A stretch of DNA of 64,000 nucleotides, from NCBI GenBank assembly GCA_023213315.1, contig JAKCPI010005251.1, positions 1-64,000 on the forward strand, written 5' to 3'. The stretch is from Euborellia annulipes (taxonomy: Eukaryota > Arthropoda > Insecta > Dermaptera > Anisolabididae). Positions within the stretch are counted from its first letter, which is position 1. Each line of letters starts with the position of its first letter. The position numbers were made by a program, and so were the translations under genes. Below, in pieces: positions 1-9,475 of the stretch. The notes beneath the pieces are model-generated. The model worked only from the letters and a program-made list of their open reading frames with translations. It was not told where the DNA came from and ran no database searches.

Positions 1-553
1 AGAAAGTATTATTGGTTTCATGTCAAAAATTCGATGACGAGATTTTGATGGAAATGCATGTTTTGAGATCCTGTGAGTCCAAAAAAGTGGGTCCCACAAG
101 TTGGCCTGTGTCTTTCTGGGAACAAAATATCTCAAGAACGAAAAGAGCTAGGTGGTTGAAATTTTATATTTAAGTTCGACACCTCTGTGGGACGTGACAG
201 GAAGCTTTTAATCAAAATCGACCAAAAAGTACTAGTACTTTATTGATGTACTTTTTCGGTATTTTTTTCTATTTTCTCAAAATTCGCTTTAACGATTTTG
301 ATTAAAATTCAAAAATATATTATTTTTTAGATGCTCTTTAAAATGTATATTCTCATTTTGCTGTCAAAATTGTTTAAAGGACACTTTACTCTTGTGCTTC
401 ATAGGTGAGATAAGAGAAATGGTTGCAATGGTAACAAAATATAACTATTCTCCCATGTTTATAAATTTTATATTTTGAATTCTAATATATCGGCGGAAAC
501 TAAACATATGTCGACACGAAAAATCTGCTGTGCGACCAGTCACACCAGATTTT
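1..553 (+). repeat. Repeat A copy 1, 5' hairpin cut by window start
   Basis: It begins in the 5' hairpin (agaaagtatt) and runs through the usual order: a block starting tcaaaaattcgatg, the tactagtacttta block, the atgctctttaaaatg block and the cacaccagatttt end. The terminal palindrome has lost its left arm, so aaaatctg joins directly to ctgtgcgaccagtcacacc. No TCTG microsatellite remains. Confidence 0.85.
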
Positions 554-1773
554 CTTCATTGCTACGCCACAATTTTTTTAAACGAATTTTCACAATCGGA
601 TTTATATATTTTATATTTATAAAACGCACCGACATTCGTTTTTTTTTTACTTAAATTATGTAAATTTTATTAGAATTAGGTGAATTGGAAATTTGCCAAC
701 TTTGAAACTGAAATTTTTTTTTTTTAATATTAAGTTGAATTCATATAAAAAAAAATATTTTCCCAAGTTTTGAACTTTCTTAAATTTTTTTTTTTTTATT
801 CAACTTTGATATGAATTTATAATTTATATCTTTCCACATTCTTTTACTCTTTAACTATACGTAGAATTAAAAGAAATTTTCTTTAACTTTGTTCCGATTC
901 ATCTCTTAAGAATTTCTGTTTGCTCAATCGATTCCATTTTATTTTTTAAACAAAATCAAAATAGATACTCGCTTGTTGAGGGATGGAGGTGGGGGGAGAA
1001 TAGAATGAAGTGCCAGCAAAAGGTGGAAAATAAAAATCAAATTTAGTCAACATTTCGAGCGCTGCTTCCGCTCATTTTCAGGTTGAAATAAATGTAATGA
1101 TGTTAGAATGAATAACAGGGATGTTTTTATAAAAAATAAATAAATATTAAAAACTTATTCCCCTATTCTTCTGAAAAGACTATTAAATTAAGCGGTCGAG
1201 CATAGAATTCAACTGATCTTTTATTTCAATAACTATATAGAAATTTAAATATAGGCAGACAGACAGACTATCCATCTATCTTATTTCTAAAGATTTTGTT
1301 TATATTTCCGCAATTGATATTTTTATTTTTATCTTTGTCGTAAAAAAATTCCTTCCTATGATTTGTGAGAAATTAAAATATGAATGAATGTGTCTTCAAA
1401 GTGGAAAAATCAACAGAGAGAAATATCATTTTGTTTATATTTGCGTAACGAAAGATTAAATTCCGAGATTGCGTATTAAAAGCGCCATTAAATGTTTCAA
1501 ACACCCACCCACACAGGCGGGGGTATTATAATCATACAAAAATATAAATACGTACTTGAATCCATTTATTCGTGCTATTTGCAGGTATCTGTTCATCAAG
1601 AATCCCTCGCTAAGCCCATCTAAGAGACGCCCCCACCCCTCACGCCTCCACACGCTCAAATAGGGATCTAGAGAGCTGCTTCTATTTGCATGGTGTTTGG
1701 CGATAGATAAAGCAAAGAAATATTACGAGATGAACAAGACCAGTTACTGGATGTGCAAAGAAAACCATAACGT
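554..1773. other. AT-rich stretch, nothing recognised
   Basis: Poly-T and poly-A runs and short T-rich segments; no coding pattern, TIR or hairpin was seen. The short open frames near 1456-1659 and 1668-1925 have no recognisable domain and the second overlaps the following foldback. Confidence 0.5.
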
Positions 1774-1969
1774 AGCAGCTGGTTATATATTTCGTTTATA
1801 TGCTGAAGTTTCGGTCTTGGTTCTTGAATTTTCAAAGCTTGTGAGCTGTCAATATTGGCATATAAATAAATATTTATGTATGCTTTTATTGATAGCCCAC
1901 AAGCTCTGAAGATGGTCTTAACCAAGACCGAAACGTCATCATATAAACGAAATATATAACTAGCTGCTA
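1774..1969. mobile_element. Foldback FB1 with hammerhead-like motif
   Basis: A short inverted repeat. The left arm reads gcagctggttatatatttcg and the right arm ends cgaaatatataactagctgc. Each arm carries a TTTCGGTCTTGGTT / AACCAAGACCGAAA segment, and both contain a motif from near CTTGTGAGCT/AGCCCACAAGCTC. The right arm holds a clean CTGAAGA-stem-GAAACGTC hairpin at 1906-1937. The family is a guess; Penelope-type elements often carry partial inverted copies, but no coding sequence is left to test this. Confidence 0.6.
1906..1937 (+). other. Hammerhead-like hairpin motif (best copy)
   Basis: CTGAAGA (1906-1912), one spacer base, then a perfect 6-bp stem GGTCTT/AAGACC with loop aacc, then GAAAC and GTC (1930-1937). 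This resembles the hammerhead core CUGANGA - stem II - GAAA - NUH, but there is one extra base before the stem, and GAAACGTC leaves no room for an intramolecular stem III. Confidence 0.4.
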
Positions 1970-2066
1970 TTCTTTTCTTTACTCATTAAAGAAATATTAT
2001 CAGCATGAGGACTAAATGACATCAATAGTTTCGGTCTCTTTTTGTGCCTTCGTCATATTTGTTATA

Positions 2067-2987
2067 CCAAGTCTGTGCATCGAAAACCGGCCTTTTTCAA
2101 ACATTACGCTGTTGGCCGCCATGCTTGCAGATGGGGCTCGAGTTGGTTGCACTGTGTTTTTTGGTCTTCAAACTTGTTGTTTTCATTGGTGTTTTGAATT
2201 TTCGGCGTGATAACAGATTTCTGTGAGCCTTTGAAAATGTCGAGTTTCTTGCCCAGTAAGCGCCATTTGCGGGAGATTATTTTGTACTGCTTTAATGTGA
2301 ACAAGAACACCCGAGAAGCACACGAAACGCTGGTTTCCGCTTACGGTGAACATGTTCTTAGCATATCAGAGTGCAAAGAATGGCTCAAAAAGTTCCGAAG
2401 TGGAGATTTTGACCTTGACAGCAAAAAGAGTGAAAATGCCCCAAAAAAGTTCGAAGACGCCGAACTGCTGGCCTTGCTAGGGAGCAGGATGACACGCAAA
2501 CGCAAGAAGAACTCGCAGAACAACTTCAGGTGGATCATCCAACCATTTCCAGGCCTCTAGCCCGGCGTGGAAGGCCCAATTTGGCTCGATTGGCACAACA
2601 AACTGATTTTGTTGCACGATAACGCTCCATCTCACACCTCGCTGGTGGTAAAAAATACCATTCAGGAGTTTCAGTGGGAAACCTTACCCCACCCCGCATA
2701 TTCCCCGGACCTGGCCCCTTCCGATTACCATCTGTTCAGCCTCCTCGAAAATGCCCTCAAGCCCCCTGGGGATTCGAAAAGTTCGAAGAAGTCGAAAATT
2801 GGGTGAAAAATTTTTTTGACCAAAAAACCCGAGATTTTTACCGAGCAGGGATCTGGGCTTTGCCCAAAAGATGGGCCCAGTATGTCGCTAAAGAGGGCGA
2901 CTACTTTGAATAAAACACCTATTGTTGTTCTTTGAGAAACCTTTGTTTTCACTCAAAAAAAGGCCGGCTTTCGATGCACAGACCTGG
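2067..2987 (+). mobile_element. Mariner element 1 (921 bp, internally deleted)
   Basis: Terminal inverted repeats of about 30 bp begin CCAAGTCTGTGCATCGAAAA on the left and, reverse-complemented, CCAGGTCTGTGCATCGAAAG on the right. Both sides are flanked by TA (2065-2066, 2988-2989), the mariner target site. The right flank continues into a foldback arm (tatatttcgtttatatgctg), so the mariner probably landed in that family. The element is shorter than the roughly 1.3 kb usual for mariner. Confidence 0.9.
2237..2913 (+). pseudogene. Mariner transposase remnant
   Basis: The start at 2237 gives MSSFLPSKRHLREIILYCF, the N-terminal helix-turn-helix half found in mariner and SETMAR proteins. A frameshift near 2490 hides the second HTH (QEELAEQLQVDHPTISRPL lies in the next frame), and a stop falls at 2558-2560. 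The catalytic half resumes with LLHDNAPSHTS and YSPDLAPSDYHLF; 34 residues separate these two aspartates, the mariner D34D spacing. The stretch with the first catalytic aspartate (the GDEKW region) is missing, so no active enzyme is possible. A further frameshift near 2780-2800 precedes the C-terminus RWAQYVAKEGDYFE, which ends at 2913. Confidence 0.88.
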
Positions 2988-3084
2988 TATATTTCGTTTA
3001 TATGCTGACATTTCGGTCCTGTTTAAGACCATCTTCAAAGGCATTAGGGTTGACATCATTAAAACTAATATATGTATATTTTGT

Positions 3085-3260
3085 TTACCCGAGTAAAAAT
3101 GATTAAAAATGATCGAGGGATACACACGCCCGCAGCAGGAACCTTAAGGAACACCCAGGGATACACGCCCGCACCAGAGCTGTTCACTTTCGATCTACTG
3201 TGTGTGTCCCTGGTGCGGGCGTGTGTATCCCTCGATCATTTTTAATCATTTTTCCTCGGG
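3085..3260. repeat. Palindrome P1 inside FB2
   Basis: Arms of about 45 bp: AATGATCGAGGGATACACAC and GTGTGTATCCCTCGATCATT are reverse complements and extend outward through attaaaaatgat to cccgag/ctcggg. The loop repeats cgcccgcacca/aggaacaccc. No TSD was resolved. Confidence 0.75.
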
Positions 3261-3261
3261 T

Positions 3262-3431
3262 ATAGTGGTAGGTGAGATTATTTACTCTTGTAAATAAAAT
3301 TTTTTCTGACTGTTCTCACCGAGTTCAGTTAATGAATTAATTAAAAACATTAACTGAACTCGGTGTGAACAGTCACAAAAAATTTTATTTACAAGAGTAA
3401 AAAAATAAATAAATCTCACCTACCACTATAA
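3262..3431. repeat. Palindrome P2 inside FB2
   Basis: Arms of about 75 bp: TATAGTGGTAGGTGAGATT on the left and AATCTCACCTACCACTATA on the right, with GAGTTCAGTTAATG and CATTAACTGAACTC meeting at an AT-rich loop of about 13 bases. This is a near-perfect foldback, so probably recent. Confidence 0.8.
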
Positions 3432-3661
3432 ACAAAATATATACATATATTAGTTGTATATAAAATAGACCAACAACATTGATATCCGAGAAATGTTAAA
3501 ATTAATATTAATGATGTCAGCCCTAATGCTCTGAAGATGGTCCTAAACAGGACCGACACGTCAGCAGTGAGGGGAAATAAATGAAATTATTTTAGCTGCT
3601 CTCTCTTTATTTTCTCATTCTACTTCATCAATTTAACCAGCTATAAAAACTTCCAATACTA

Positions 3662-3876
3662 ATTTTTTTTTCTTTTCGGCAACTTAGACCATACACGACT
3701 TTTTACGATACTCAGTATTTTAGTAATTATCTATTGGGGGTCCAGGAATTCATATTTAAGCCATTTGGTATCCAAATGGTTTAAATAAAATAATTGGACT
3801 GCCTGGGGGGTCCGAACCCGCGACCCTTGGAATGTAAGGCAGGCGCGCTACCAACTACACCAAGCATGAGGGCGTC
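3662..3876 (-). mobile_element. SINE S copy 1
   Basis: Read on the minus strand it starts GCCCTCATGCTTGGTGTAG (tRNA-like A box), then a B box near GGGTTCGGACCCC, the hairpin AGCCATTTGGTATCCAAATGG, and the tail with TTGCCGAAAAG. It is a retroposed tRNA derivative, not a working tRNA: no acceptor stem closes. Confidence 0.85.
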
Positions 3877-3939
3877 TGTTGCTCTTCTCCGTTGCCAGGC
3901 TTTAATATAATTGTTACTTAGGCCTATTTGTTTAATAAT

Positions 3940-4014
3940 AAACAATCTGGTGTGACTAGTCTCATTTAACTTATTGAAAGTTATATTCTGTGCTTGTCCC
4001 ACCAGATTGTTCGT
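3940..4014 (-). repeat. Repeat A terminal palindrome, isolated
   Basis: CAATCTGGTGTGACTAGTC to CCCACCAGATTG, with the inner gaaagttatattctgtgctt; only the hairpin end of repeat A remains, with a changed loop, followed by a short piece of adjoining A sequence (gtgtgattagtttcc). Confidence 0.7.
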
Positions 4015-4618
4015 GTGATTAGTTTCCAGCGATATGAAAAAGAAGACTATTATTTATAAGATTTTTTCATTTATAACGTTTCTAACGTAAAATTATTCAC
4101 CTTTATTAGGGAAAATTGATCGAAGTATCCCCAAGTTAAAAATCACGAACAACAGAAACAAAAATTAACAAGCGACATTGTATTGCATTTTAGACTTGAT
4201 GATGGCAACTGTCAATTGTCATGCTTGAAATTTCGATGCAATATAAACACAGCATCAGCTACATGCATCTCGTCTTCTTTGCTTTATATGTAAAACGAAA
4301 GTTCTCTCACTTGAGAGATTTTTTTTTAATGTCCTTCGGCAAATTCAATTCAATTGAATTTTAATGAAATTTCATATTTCAGTCTCAAACTTGTCAGATA
4401 TTTCAATTTAATCAACTTTGGGTACGGATCCGTCTTTAAGAAATCACAATTTATTGATTTCTTTCTTTCTCTTTGCCCAATTCTCTTTCATCGTCTCTAA
4501 TATTATCTTAAACGATTGATATATTGACGTAGAGTCAGTCATATATGACAATGTTTACTTATTTCAAACAAACAAACCTCTGTCTGTTATTGAGCCTCTA
4601 TAAATTGTGATTAAATAT
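4015..4618. other. AT-rich stretch, nothing recognised
   Basis: No coding pattern or repeat family member was seen. gacttgatgatggcaactg near 4195 weakly resembles the hairpin motif but has no GAAAC half. Confidence 0.45.
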
Positions 4619-4621
4619 TAA

Positions 4622-4708
4622 AGATACCGGACTGGAGCAACAGCCACCAAGATCGTTGCTGTCAAGCAATGTCAAGGGCGGGTGGCACTACAGTACTACT
4701 ACCCCTAA
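4622..4708 (+). repeat. 5S-rRNA-like SINE fragment
   Basis: caacagccaccaagatcg followed by gtcaagcaatgtcaagggcg and ggcactacagtact recalls the internal promoter region of 5S rRNA as found in 5S-headed SINEs. A related copy lies at 7995-8080. Too diverged to be a 5S gene. Confidence 0.4.
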
Positions 4709-4730
4709 GTAACCGAAAGAGAAAAATTTT

Positions 4731-5414
4731 AAAAAATCTGGTGTAATTGGCGCACAGCATACAACTTTCTCTTACTTTCGGTAATCGAAAGTTATGTTCT
4801 GTGCTTGTCACACCAGATTTTTTGTGTCGAGTTGTATTTAGTTTCCGACAGTACGGTACATTCGATTTTCAAGGTGTAAAATTTATAAGTAGGCCTATGT
4901 GAAAATATTTATATATTGTTACCATGGCAACCATTTCTCCTATATTTTCTATGGAGTACAAAAGTAAAGTGGACTTCAGAAGATTTCAATGGCAAAATGA
5001 GAATATACATTTTAAAGGGCATCTAAAAAATAATTGATTTTTGAATAAAAAAAAATCTTTGGAGCGAATTTAGAGAAAATCGAAAAAAAAAAAAACTGAA
5101 AAAGTGCATCAGTGAAGTACTAGTACTTTTTGGTCGATTTTGTTCAAAAGCTTCGTGTCACGTCCCATGGGGGTGCCTAACTTAAATATAAAATTTCAAC
5201 CTCCTAGCTCTTTTCGTTCTTGAGATATTTTGTTCACAGACAGACAGACACACACACACACAGACAGACCATGTCGCGAAAACCACTTTTTTGGATTCTG
5301 GGGACCTCAAAACGTGTATATCCGTCAAAATCTCGACATCGAATTTTTGACATGAATCCAATACTTTCTCTCTCTATATATTAACATATATAGAGACGTA
5401 AGAGAAAGTAAAAA
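4731..5414 (-). repeat. Repeat A copy 2, full length
   Basis: It starts aaaaaaTCTGGTGTAATTGG with the palindrome and ends GGTAAGAGAAAGT? in diverged form (gtaagagaaagtaaaaa) with the 5' hairpin. The microsatellite is cagacagacagacacacaca. A runs flank both ends. Confidence 0.9.
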
Positions 5415-5870
5415 TGATTTAATTGAAGTTTGTTGTCTTGCGAATTCTCCTTATCCTGCTAAGATTTCAAAAGCTATTTCCATACTTTTAGTCCGAATAT
5501 CAGCTAAGGAATTCAAACCACTTTTTTTAAATTAGCTTTTTTATTTTTTGTTCATTCGATATAAAGGACTATTTGACCTTTTAATCAACGAACTCCAATT
5601 ATAATTTAACAGGCCATTTTTTTCTTCTTTTTTTTTTTATTAAATAGATAATAAACTTTCCAACAGAGGGATCGTAAATTTTGAATTCTTACAAAGTTAT
5701 ACTCCTATGAATGCTAATTTAACAATGAAATAGAAACCCCTTCGTTTATTGGCTCTTTAAAATTTTACTTTATTTAAAATAATTATTTTATTTATGACAA
5801 GTAGGCTATATTAAATGGGGAATTAAATTTATAAGAATGAAATGAATCTAAAAATTAAAATTTTTAATAC
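5415..5870. other. AT-rich stretch, nothing recognised
   Basis: Homopolymer-rich; no open frame, TIR or repeat family member seen. Confidence 0.45.
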
Positions 5871-5871
5871 T

Positions 5872-5965
5872 AGCTGTGCCGCTCGCTTTGGGCGGGCAGA
5901 GGAGCTTCGCCCCCCTGGAACCCCATTCAGCTGACTCGCGCCCGCCTTCGGCGGACCCTCGTCTT
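5872..5965. repeat. GC-rich TE tail fragment
   Basis: tactagctgtgccgctcgct, then gggcgggcagag and cgcccgccttcggcgga. GC-rich pieces starting actagctgtgcc are common at the ends of invertebrate transposable elements, but the family cannot be fixed here. gccttcggcg is also found in element C at about 18605 and 40210. Confidence 0.35.
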
Positions 5966-6093
5966 TTCTTAATTATTACTATTAATTTAATTTAATTATT
6001 ACTATTCTAATCCAGTCCCTGCTCGACGAAAAGATCCGATTTAGTAAAAGAAATTTCCTTAAATGTTTTATTTTGAAAAAATTACTATTTAAA

Positions 6094-6124
<31 letters not shown>

Positions 6125-6639
6125 CGCCTCAACACTTGGTACTAGTCAACAATAGATCGGAGTTTCTGTGAGGAGCCCATCCTTCCGAGATCACCCCCCC
6201 CCCCCCCCGACTTTTCCACTGCGCCTTAACAAAGAAATAATAATCTCTTTTTACAGATTCATAAAATACTCTAACATAAATATATATTGGTAGAAAATAA
6301 TAAGTGCAGCTAGGATTTTTTTTTATAATATTATTCAACCCAGCTATAGAAATTTTTGAAACATAAATATATAGGTAAAAATAATCACTTGAGAGTGAAG
6401 ATCTTGTCATTATGATTGCTTCATTAATGTATCTATGTCTTTAAATTCTAGTGAGCCCTGATGATGGTTTTTTATTCAGAAGCATAATCGAAGCGTCTTG
6501 GTATCGACAAGGAAAAAAAATACCTTGAATTTATTTATTAGAATTAACTTTTTCTGTTTCGAATTTAAAAAAAATAATATAAATATAACATTTTTATTGA
6601 TGGAAAAATAATTTTATTTTATTAGGTATATATGTGACA
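5966..6639. other. AT-rich stretch with poly-A and poly-C runs
   Basis: A run of about 24 A at 6101-6124 and of about 13 C at 6196-6209. ccctgatgatgg near 6458 followed by tcgaagcgtc is a worn copy of the hairpin motif. No gene seen. Confidence 0.45.
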
Positions 6640-6905
6640 TATGGGCAGCCAAGGCGAAAAAATAAAGTGTCTATTTTTTGTCGACGTTTCGAGTGCTGAT
6701 CGCACTCTTCATCAGGACCTCATCGACCTCTAAACAGTATAAGAGAATTTTTCAAAAAATAATCGGTTAAAACATTGGCTACACTGCCATGTCAACTAGC
6801 CTGGCAATTTGACATCAATATTTGTCCTGATGAAGAGTGTGACCAGCACTCGAAACGTCGACAAAAAATAGACTTATTTTATTTTTTCGCCTTGGCTGCC
6901 CATTT
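6640..6905. mobile_element. Foldback FB3 with two hammerhead-like motifs
   Basis: The left end gggcagccaaggcgaaaaaa matches the right end ttttttcgccttggctgccc as an inverted repeat. Each arm carries CTGATGAA-GAGTG-loop-CACTC-GAAACGTCGAC, on minus at 6715-6683 and on plus at 6827-6859. The stems extend as GAGTGC/GCACTC on one side and GAGTGT/GCACTC (with a wobble pair) on the other. Confidence 0.65.
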
Positions 6906-7017
6906 ATCACATGCTAATATTATAATACCGGTATTCAGCAAACAAGAAACAACTAGTATTTTTATTTTGTATGTGAATTAGAAATCAGAGAGAAAGCACC
7001 TAAGCATAATTTTAATT

Positions 7018-7660
7018 ATTTCCCCTTAGAGCTGACGTTTCGGTCCTGTTTAGGGCCATCTTCAGAGCTTTTAACAGAACAATTATAAAGGACTCACATA
7101 AAGTCAATCACATTAATACAAATTGAATTAATATTTACCACTAGGGGTGTCATTATCAATATTAACTCCTACATTTCACCTTTACATCAATCGTTACATA
7201 TTAATAATATGTATATTTTTTTTAAATGACACCCCTAGTGGTAAATATATTTATTTTTTTAAACACACACTTTTTTCTCATTCACACTCACACCACACAC
7301 TTTCAGCACACTCTTTTCGGCAACTCATAAGACTTTTACGATATCCGTTATTGATTAATATGCATATATTGGGAGTCCAGGCATTCTTATTTAAGCCATT
7401 TGGTATACAAATGGCTTAAATAAAATCATCGGTCTGCCTGGGATCCGAATCCGCGACCCTTGGTATACGAGGTTAGCACGCTAACCCCTACACCAAGCCC
7501 CGAGGGCGTGGTAAATATTAATTCAATTTGTATTAATGTGATTGATTTTATGTGAGTCCTTTGTAATTGTTCTGTTAATAACTCTGAAGATGGCCCTAAA
7601 CAGGACCGAAACGTCAGCTCTGAGGAGAAATAAATGAAATAATACTTAACTGCTCTCTCT
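7018..7660. mobile_element. Foldback FB4, split by a SINE
   Basis: Long inverted repeat: the left arm (7018-7243) and right arm (7508-7660) share gacgtttcggtcctgttta, agtcaatcacattaatac and ttcaatttgtattaatg. Both arms carry the hairpin motif (7065-7034 minus, 7584-7615 plus; stem GGCCCT/AGGACC with one mismatch), pointing outward. An inner inverted repeat atgacacccctagtggtaaa marks the loop. SINE S copy 2 sits inside. Confidence 0.75.
7249..7507 (-). mobile_element. SINE S copy 2, full length with TSD
   Basis: Flanked by the 11-bp direct repeat GTGGTAAATAT (7238-7248 and 7508-7518). On the minus strand it starts GCCCTCGGGGCTTGGTGTAG and ends in a CA/TG-rich tail. It carries A and B boxes and the central AGCCATTTGG/CCAAATGGCT hairpin. 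Confidence 0.92.
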
Positions 7661-7985
7661 TTTTAATTTCTAATTCAACCTACAAATTATACAATCAGCT
7701 ATAAAAAAACTTCAAATAAGTATTTTTATTTTTTTTTATTTTTGCCCTTTCAGCTACAAAAGCCATTTAGGGGTTTTCAAAGTATTCCATATAATTGTAC
7801 CGATGGGTTCCGGGGGACGTTCAACACGTAGTGGGAAAACACAATTCGATAGCTGGCATACACCATACTTTTTAAAAAATATTGTAATTACATAAATACA
7901 AATAAAAACAAGAATTGTAAGGCCATTGAAACCAAACGAATAAATAGAAAGCCAGGATTGTAATTTAAAAAATTGTTTTTGAAAA
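7661..7985. other. No gene seen; possible SINE tail fragment
   Basis: ttttgccctttcagctac followed by aagccatttaggggtttt near 7741-7780 looks like a minus-strand copy of the tail module shared by the SINEs, although no head was recognised. Confidence 0.3.
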
Positions 7986-7989
7986 AACT

Positions 7990-8195
7990 ATATGGCAAGA
8001 AGATAAGACAACAGCCATTAAGATCAATATTGTTAAGCAACGCCAAGCAGTGCTAAAAATCGGGATAGATGACCCCCGAAAAAAACAAGACAACTGAACC
8101 CATTCCAGAAGCCATCGATACTTAATTATTTCAAATATTGTCAACTCTAAATGACCTCTGTAGCCGAAAAAGGATAAATAAAAATAAAAATTATA
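7990..8195 (+). mobile_element. 5S-headed SINE remnant
   Basis: acaacagccattaagatc, then gttaagcaacgccaagcag (5S-like internal promoter region) and, about 110 bases on, taaatgacctctgtagccg plus aaaaaggataaataaaaat. The last part matches the tail module of the tRNA-headed SINEs. Inferred to be a SINE3-like element. Confidence 0.4.
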
Positions 8196-8399
8196 AACCT
8201 GGTTTAGAAAAAAACTTGATGATGGTCGTCATTTACTCCCTAAACGTTAATTAAAATAAATAAAATAGCGAACTCAAAAAGAAACTGTTTCTAAAAGTAG
8301 GTTAAGAGAAGCCTCGCCCCCTCGCCCCCTTTTGCTACTCACACTCAATAAAAACAAAAAATTTGTATTTAAAAAAATAATTAGTTGCGTCAATCCTAC

Positions 8400-8596
8400 C
8401 TGAAGGAGCTCCACCGGCTGATATCCGATGTCCGATTGTTGGTATTGTTGTTGTTGTTGTTGTTGTCGGAGTGGAGGATGTCACTGCTGCGAAGGCTACC
8501 GGCCGACTGGCAACGAGGATCCCGAAGCCGAAGCAACAAGTCCCGTCGGGGCAGGGGCGCACACCCTAAAACCCTACCATCCATCCATCCTACCAT
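8400..8596 (-). CDS. Candidate first coding exon, product unknown
   Basis: This segment is clearly richer in G+C than its surroundings. On the minus strand an ATG at 8596 opens a frame of about 65 codons including LPRRDLLLRLRDPRCQSAG and SDNNNNNNNTNNRTSD (a CAA/AAC-type triplet run), which stops at a plausible donor TTCAG|GTAGGA (8400/8399). Upstream on that strand lies a (GA)n/(GT)n tract typical of arthropod promoters or 5' UTRs. No next exon could be found to the left, and an alternative frame ending SAGGAPSG is also open. The product is not recognised. Confidence 0.25.
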
Positions 8597-8610
8597 GCCC
8601 TCTGCGAATC

Positions 8611-8695
8611 TCTCTCTCTCTCTCTCTCTCTCATAAACACGCACACGCACACACACATACGCGGTCAAGGCCAAGGGCTTGCTCTCTCTCTCTCT
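8611..8695. repeat. CT/CA microsatellites
   Basis: (TC)n at about 8611-8632, (CA)n-like cacacgcacacacac near 8640-8657 and a second (TC)n at about 8680-8693; a (TTG)n run lies at 8446-8466. They flank the candidate exon. Confidence 0.85.
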
Positions 8696-8872
8696 TACTG
8701 TAATTATGTTTTGCTTTCTTTTGTTTATATTTTGATTTAAAAATAGGGATCTGCATTTTTTTTTAAGCTAAGAGTATATCGTAATTTTTTCTTGGCAAAG
8801 GAAGAATGAATTTTTTGAAGATCATACTGTGCATATTTTATTCAGTTTTTTATATAAAATAATTTACGGGGG

Positions 8873-8940
8873 TTCGCTGGTGTAGCGGGCTAGGATGTCG
8901 GATCCATCCGCGTTCAAATCTTGGGCGTGAGGGATTTTTT
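8873..8940 (+). repeat. tRNA-like SINE head remnant
   Basis: gggttcgctggtgtagcggg is like an A box and gcgttcaaatcttgggcg like a B box. No cloverleaf closes; probably the head of a third, worn tRNA-derived SINE. Confidence 0.35.
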
Positions 8941-9053
8941 TCATTAAATAAAAATATTTATTTAATGAAAATAAATCCTCAAGCAGGCACTGGATTTGTG
9001 TATTGGATCTCACCACAATAGCCCCCAGCCAAATCTACGAGGAGGAGTTGCTG

Positions 9054-9475
9054 GCCCTCGGGGCTTGGCGTAGGGATTAGCGTGCTTACCTCCTATACCA
9101 TAAGTTGCGGGTTCGGACCCCAGGCAGTCCGATGATTTTATTTAAGCTATTTGGATACCAAATGGCTTAAATAAGAATGCCTGGGCCCCAAATATGTATA
9201 TTAAGGTGAATTCGCACCGGGACCTCAATTGACTTGAGTTGAGTCCGGTGGCGAGCCCAACCTATGTATTCCTATGGACACCTATGCACACACTGCTGCC
9301 GACAACTCCGTTTGCACCTTCATAGGAATACATAGGTTGGGTTCGCCACCAGACTCAACTCAAGTCAAGTGAGGTCCCGGTGTGAATCCACTTTTAATCA
9401 ATAACGGATATCGTCAAAGTCTTATATGACCTGAGTTGCCTAAAAGACCGTGTGAATGTGTGTGTGAAAAAAAAA
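9054..9475 (+). mobile_element. SINE S copy 3, carrying a nested MITE
   Basis: Flanked by the 10-bp TSD GGAGTTGCTG (9044-9053, 9476-9485). It starts GCCCTCGGGGCTTGGCGTAG; the B box is GGGTTCGGACCCC; the hairpin is AGCTATTTGG...CCAAATGGCT. It is interrupted at 9204-9393 by a MITE. It inserted at the edge of the LTR that starts near 9484. Confidence 0.92.
9204..9393. mobile_element. MITE with ~75-bp TIRs inside SINE S copy 3
   Basis: The left arm AGGTGAATTCGCACCGGGAC and the right arm, reverse-complemented, AAGTGGATTCACACCGGGAC. Arms continue inward through gaggtcccgg, gacttgagttgagt and cctatgtattcctatg. Flanking TTA on both sides fits a 3-bp PIF/Harbinger-like duplication, though the position could also be read as TTAA. 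No coding capacity. Confidence 0.85.

Larger units (their letters stand above)
2990..3605. mobile_element. Foldback FB2 with two palindromes nested inside
   Basis: The outer arms are 2990-3108 and about 3425-3605. Both carry the hammerhead-like motif in opposite orientation, pointing outward, and share segments such as acatcattaaaactaatata. The loop holds palindromes P1 and P2 (listed separately), each close to perfect. The right arm reads GACACGTC where other copies read GAAACGTC. Confidence 0.7.

Noticed and set aside
2237..2913. Active mariner transposase
   Set aside because: Stop, two frameshifts and loss of the first catalytic aspartate region.
8428..8703. Plus-strand frame with Cys run
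   Set aside because: Translation of the TTG/TGT microsatellite and (TC)n tracts.
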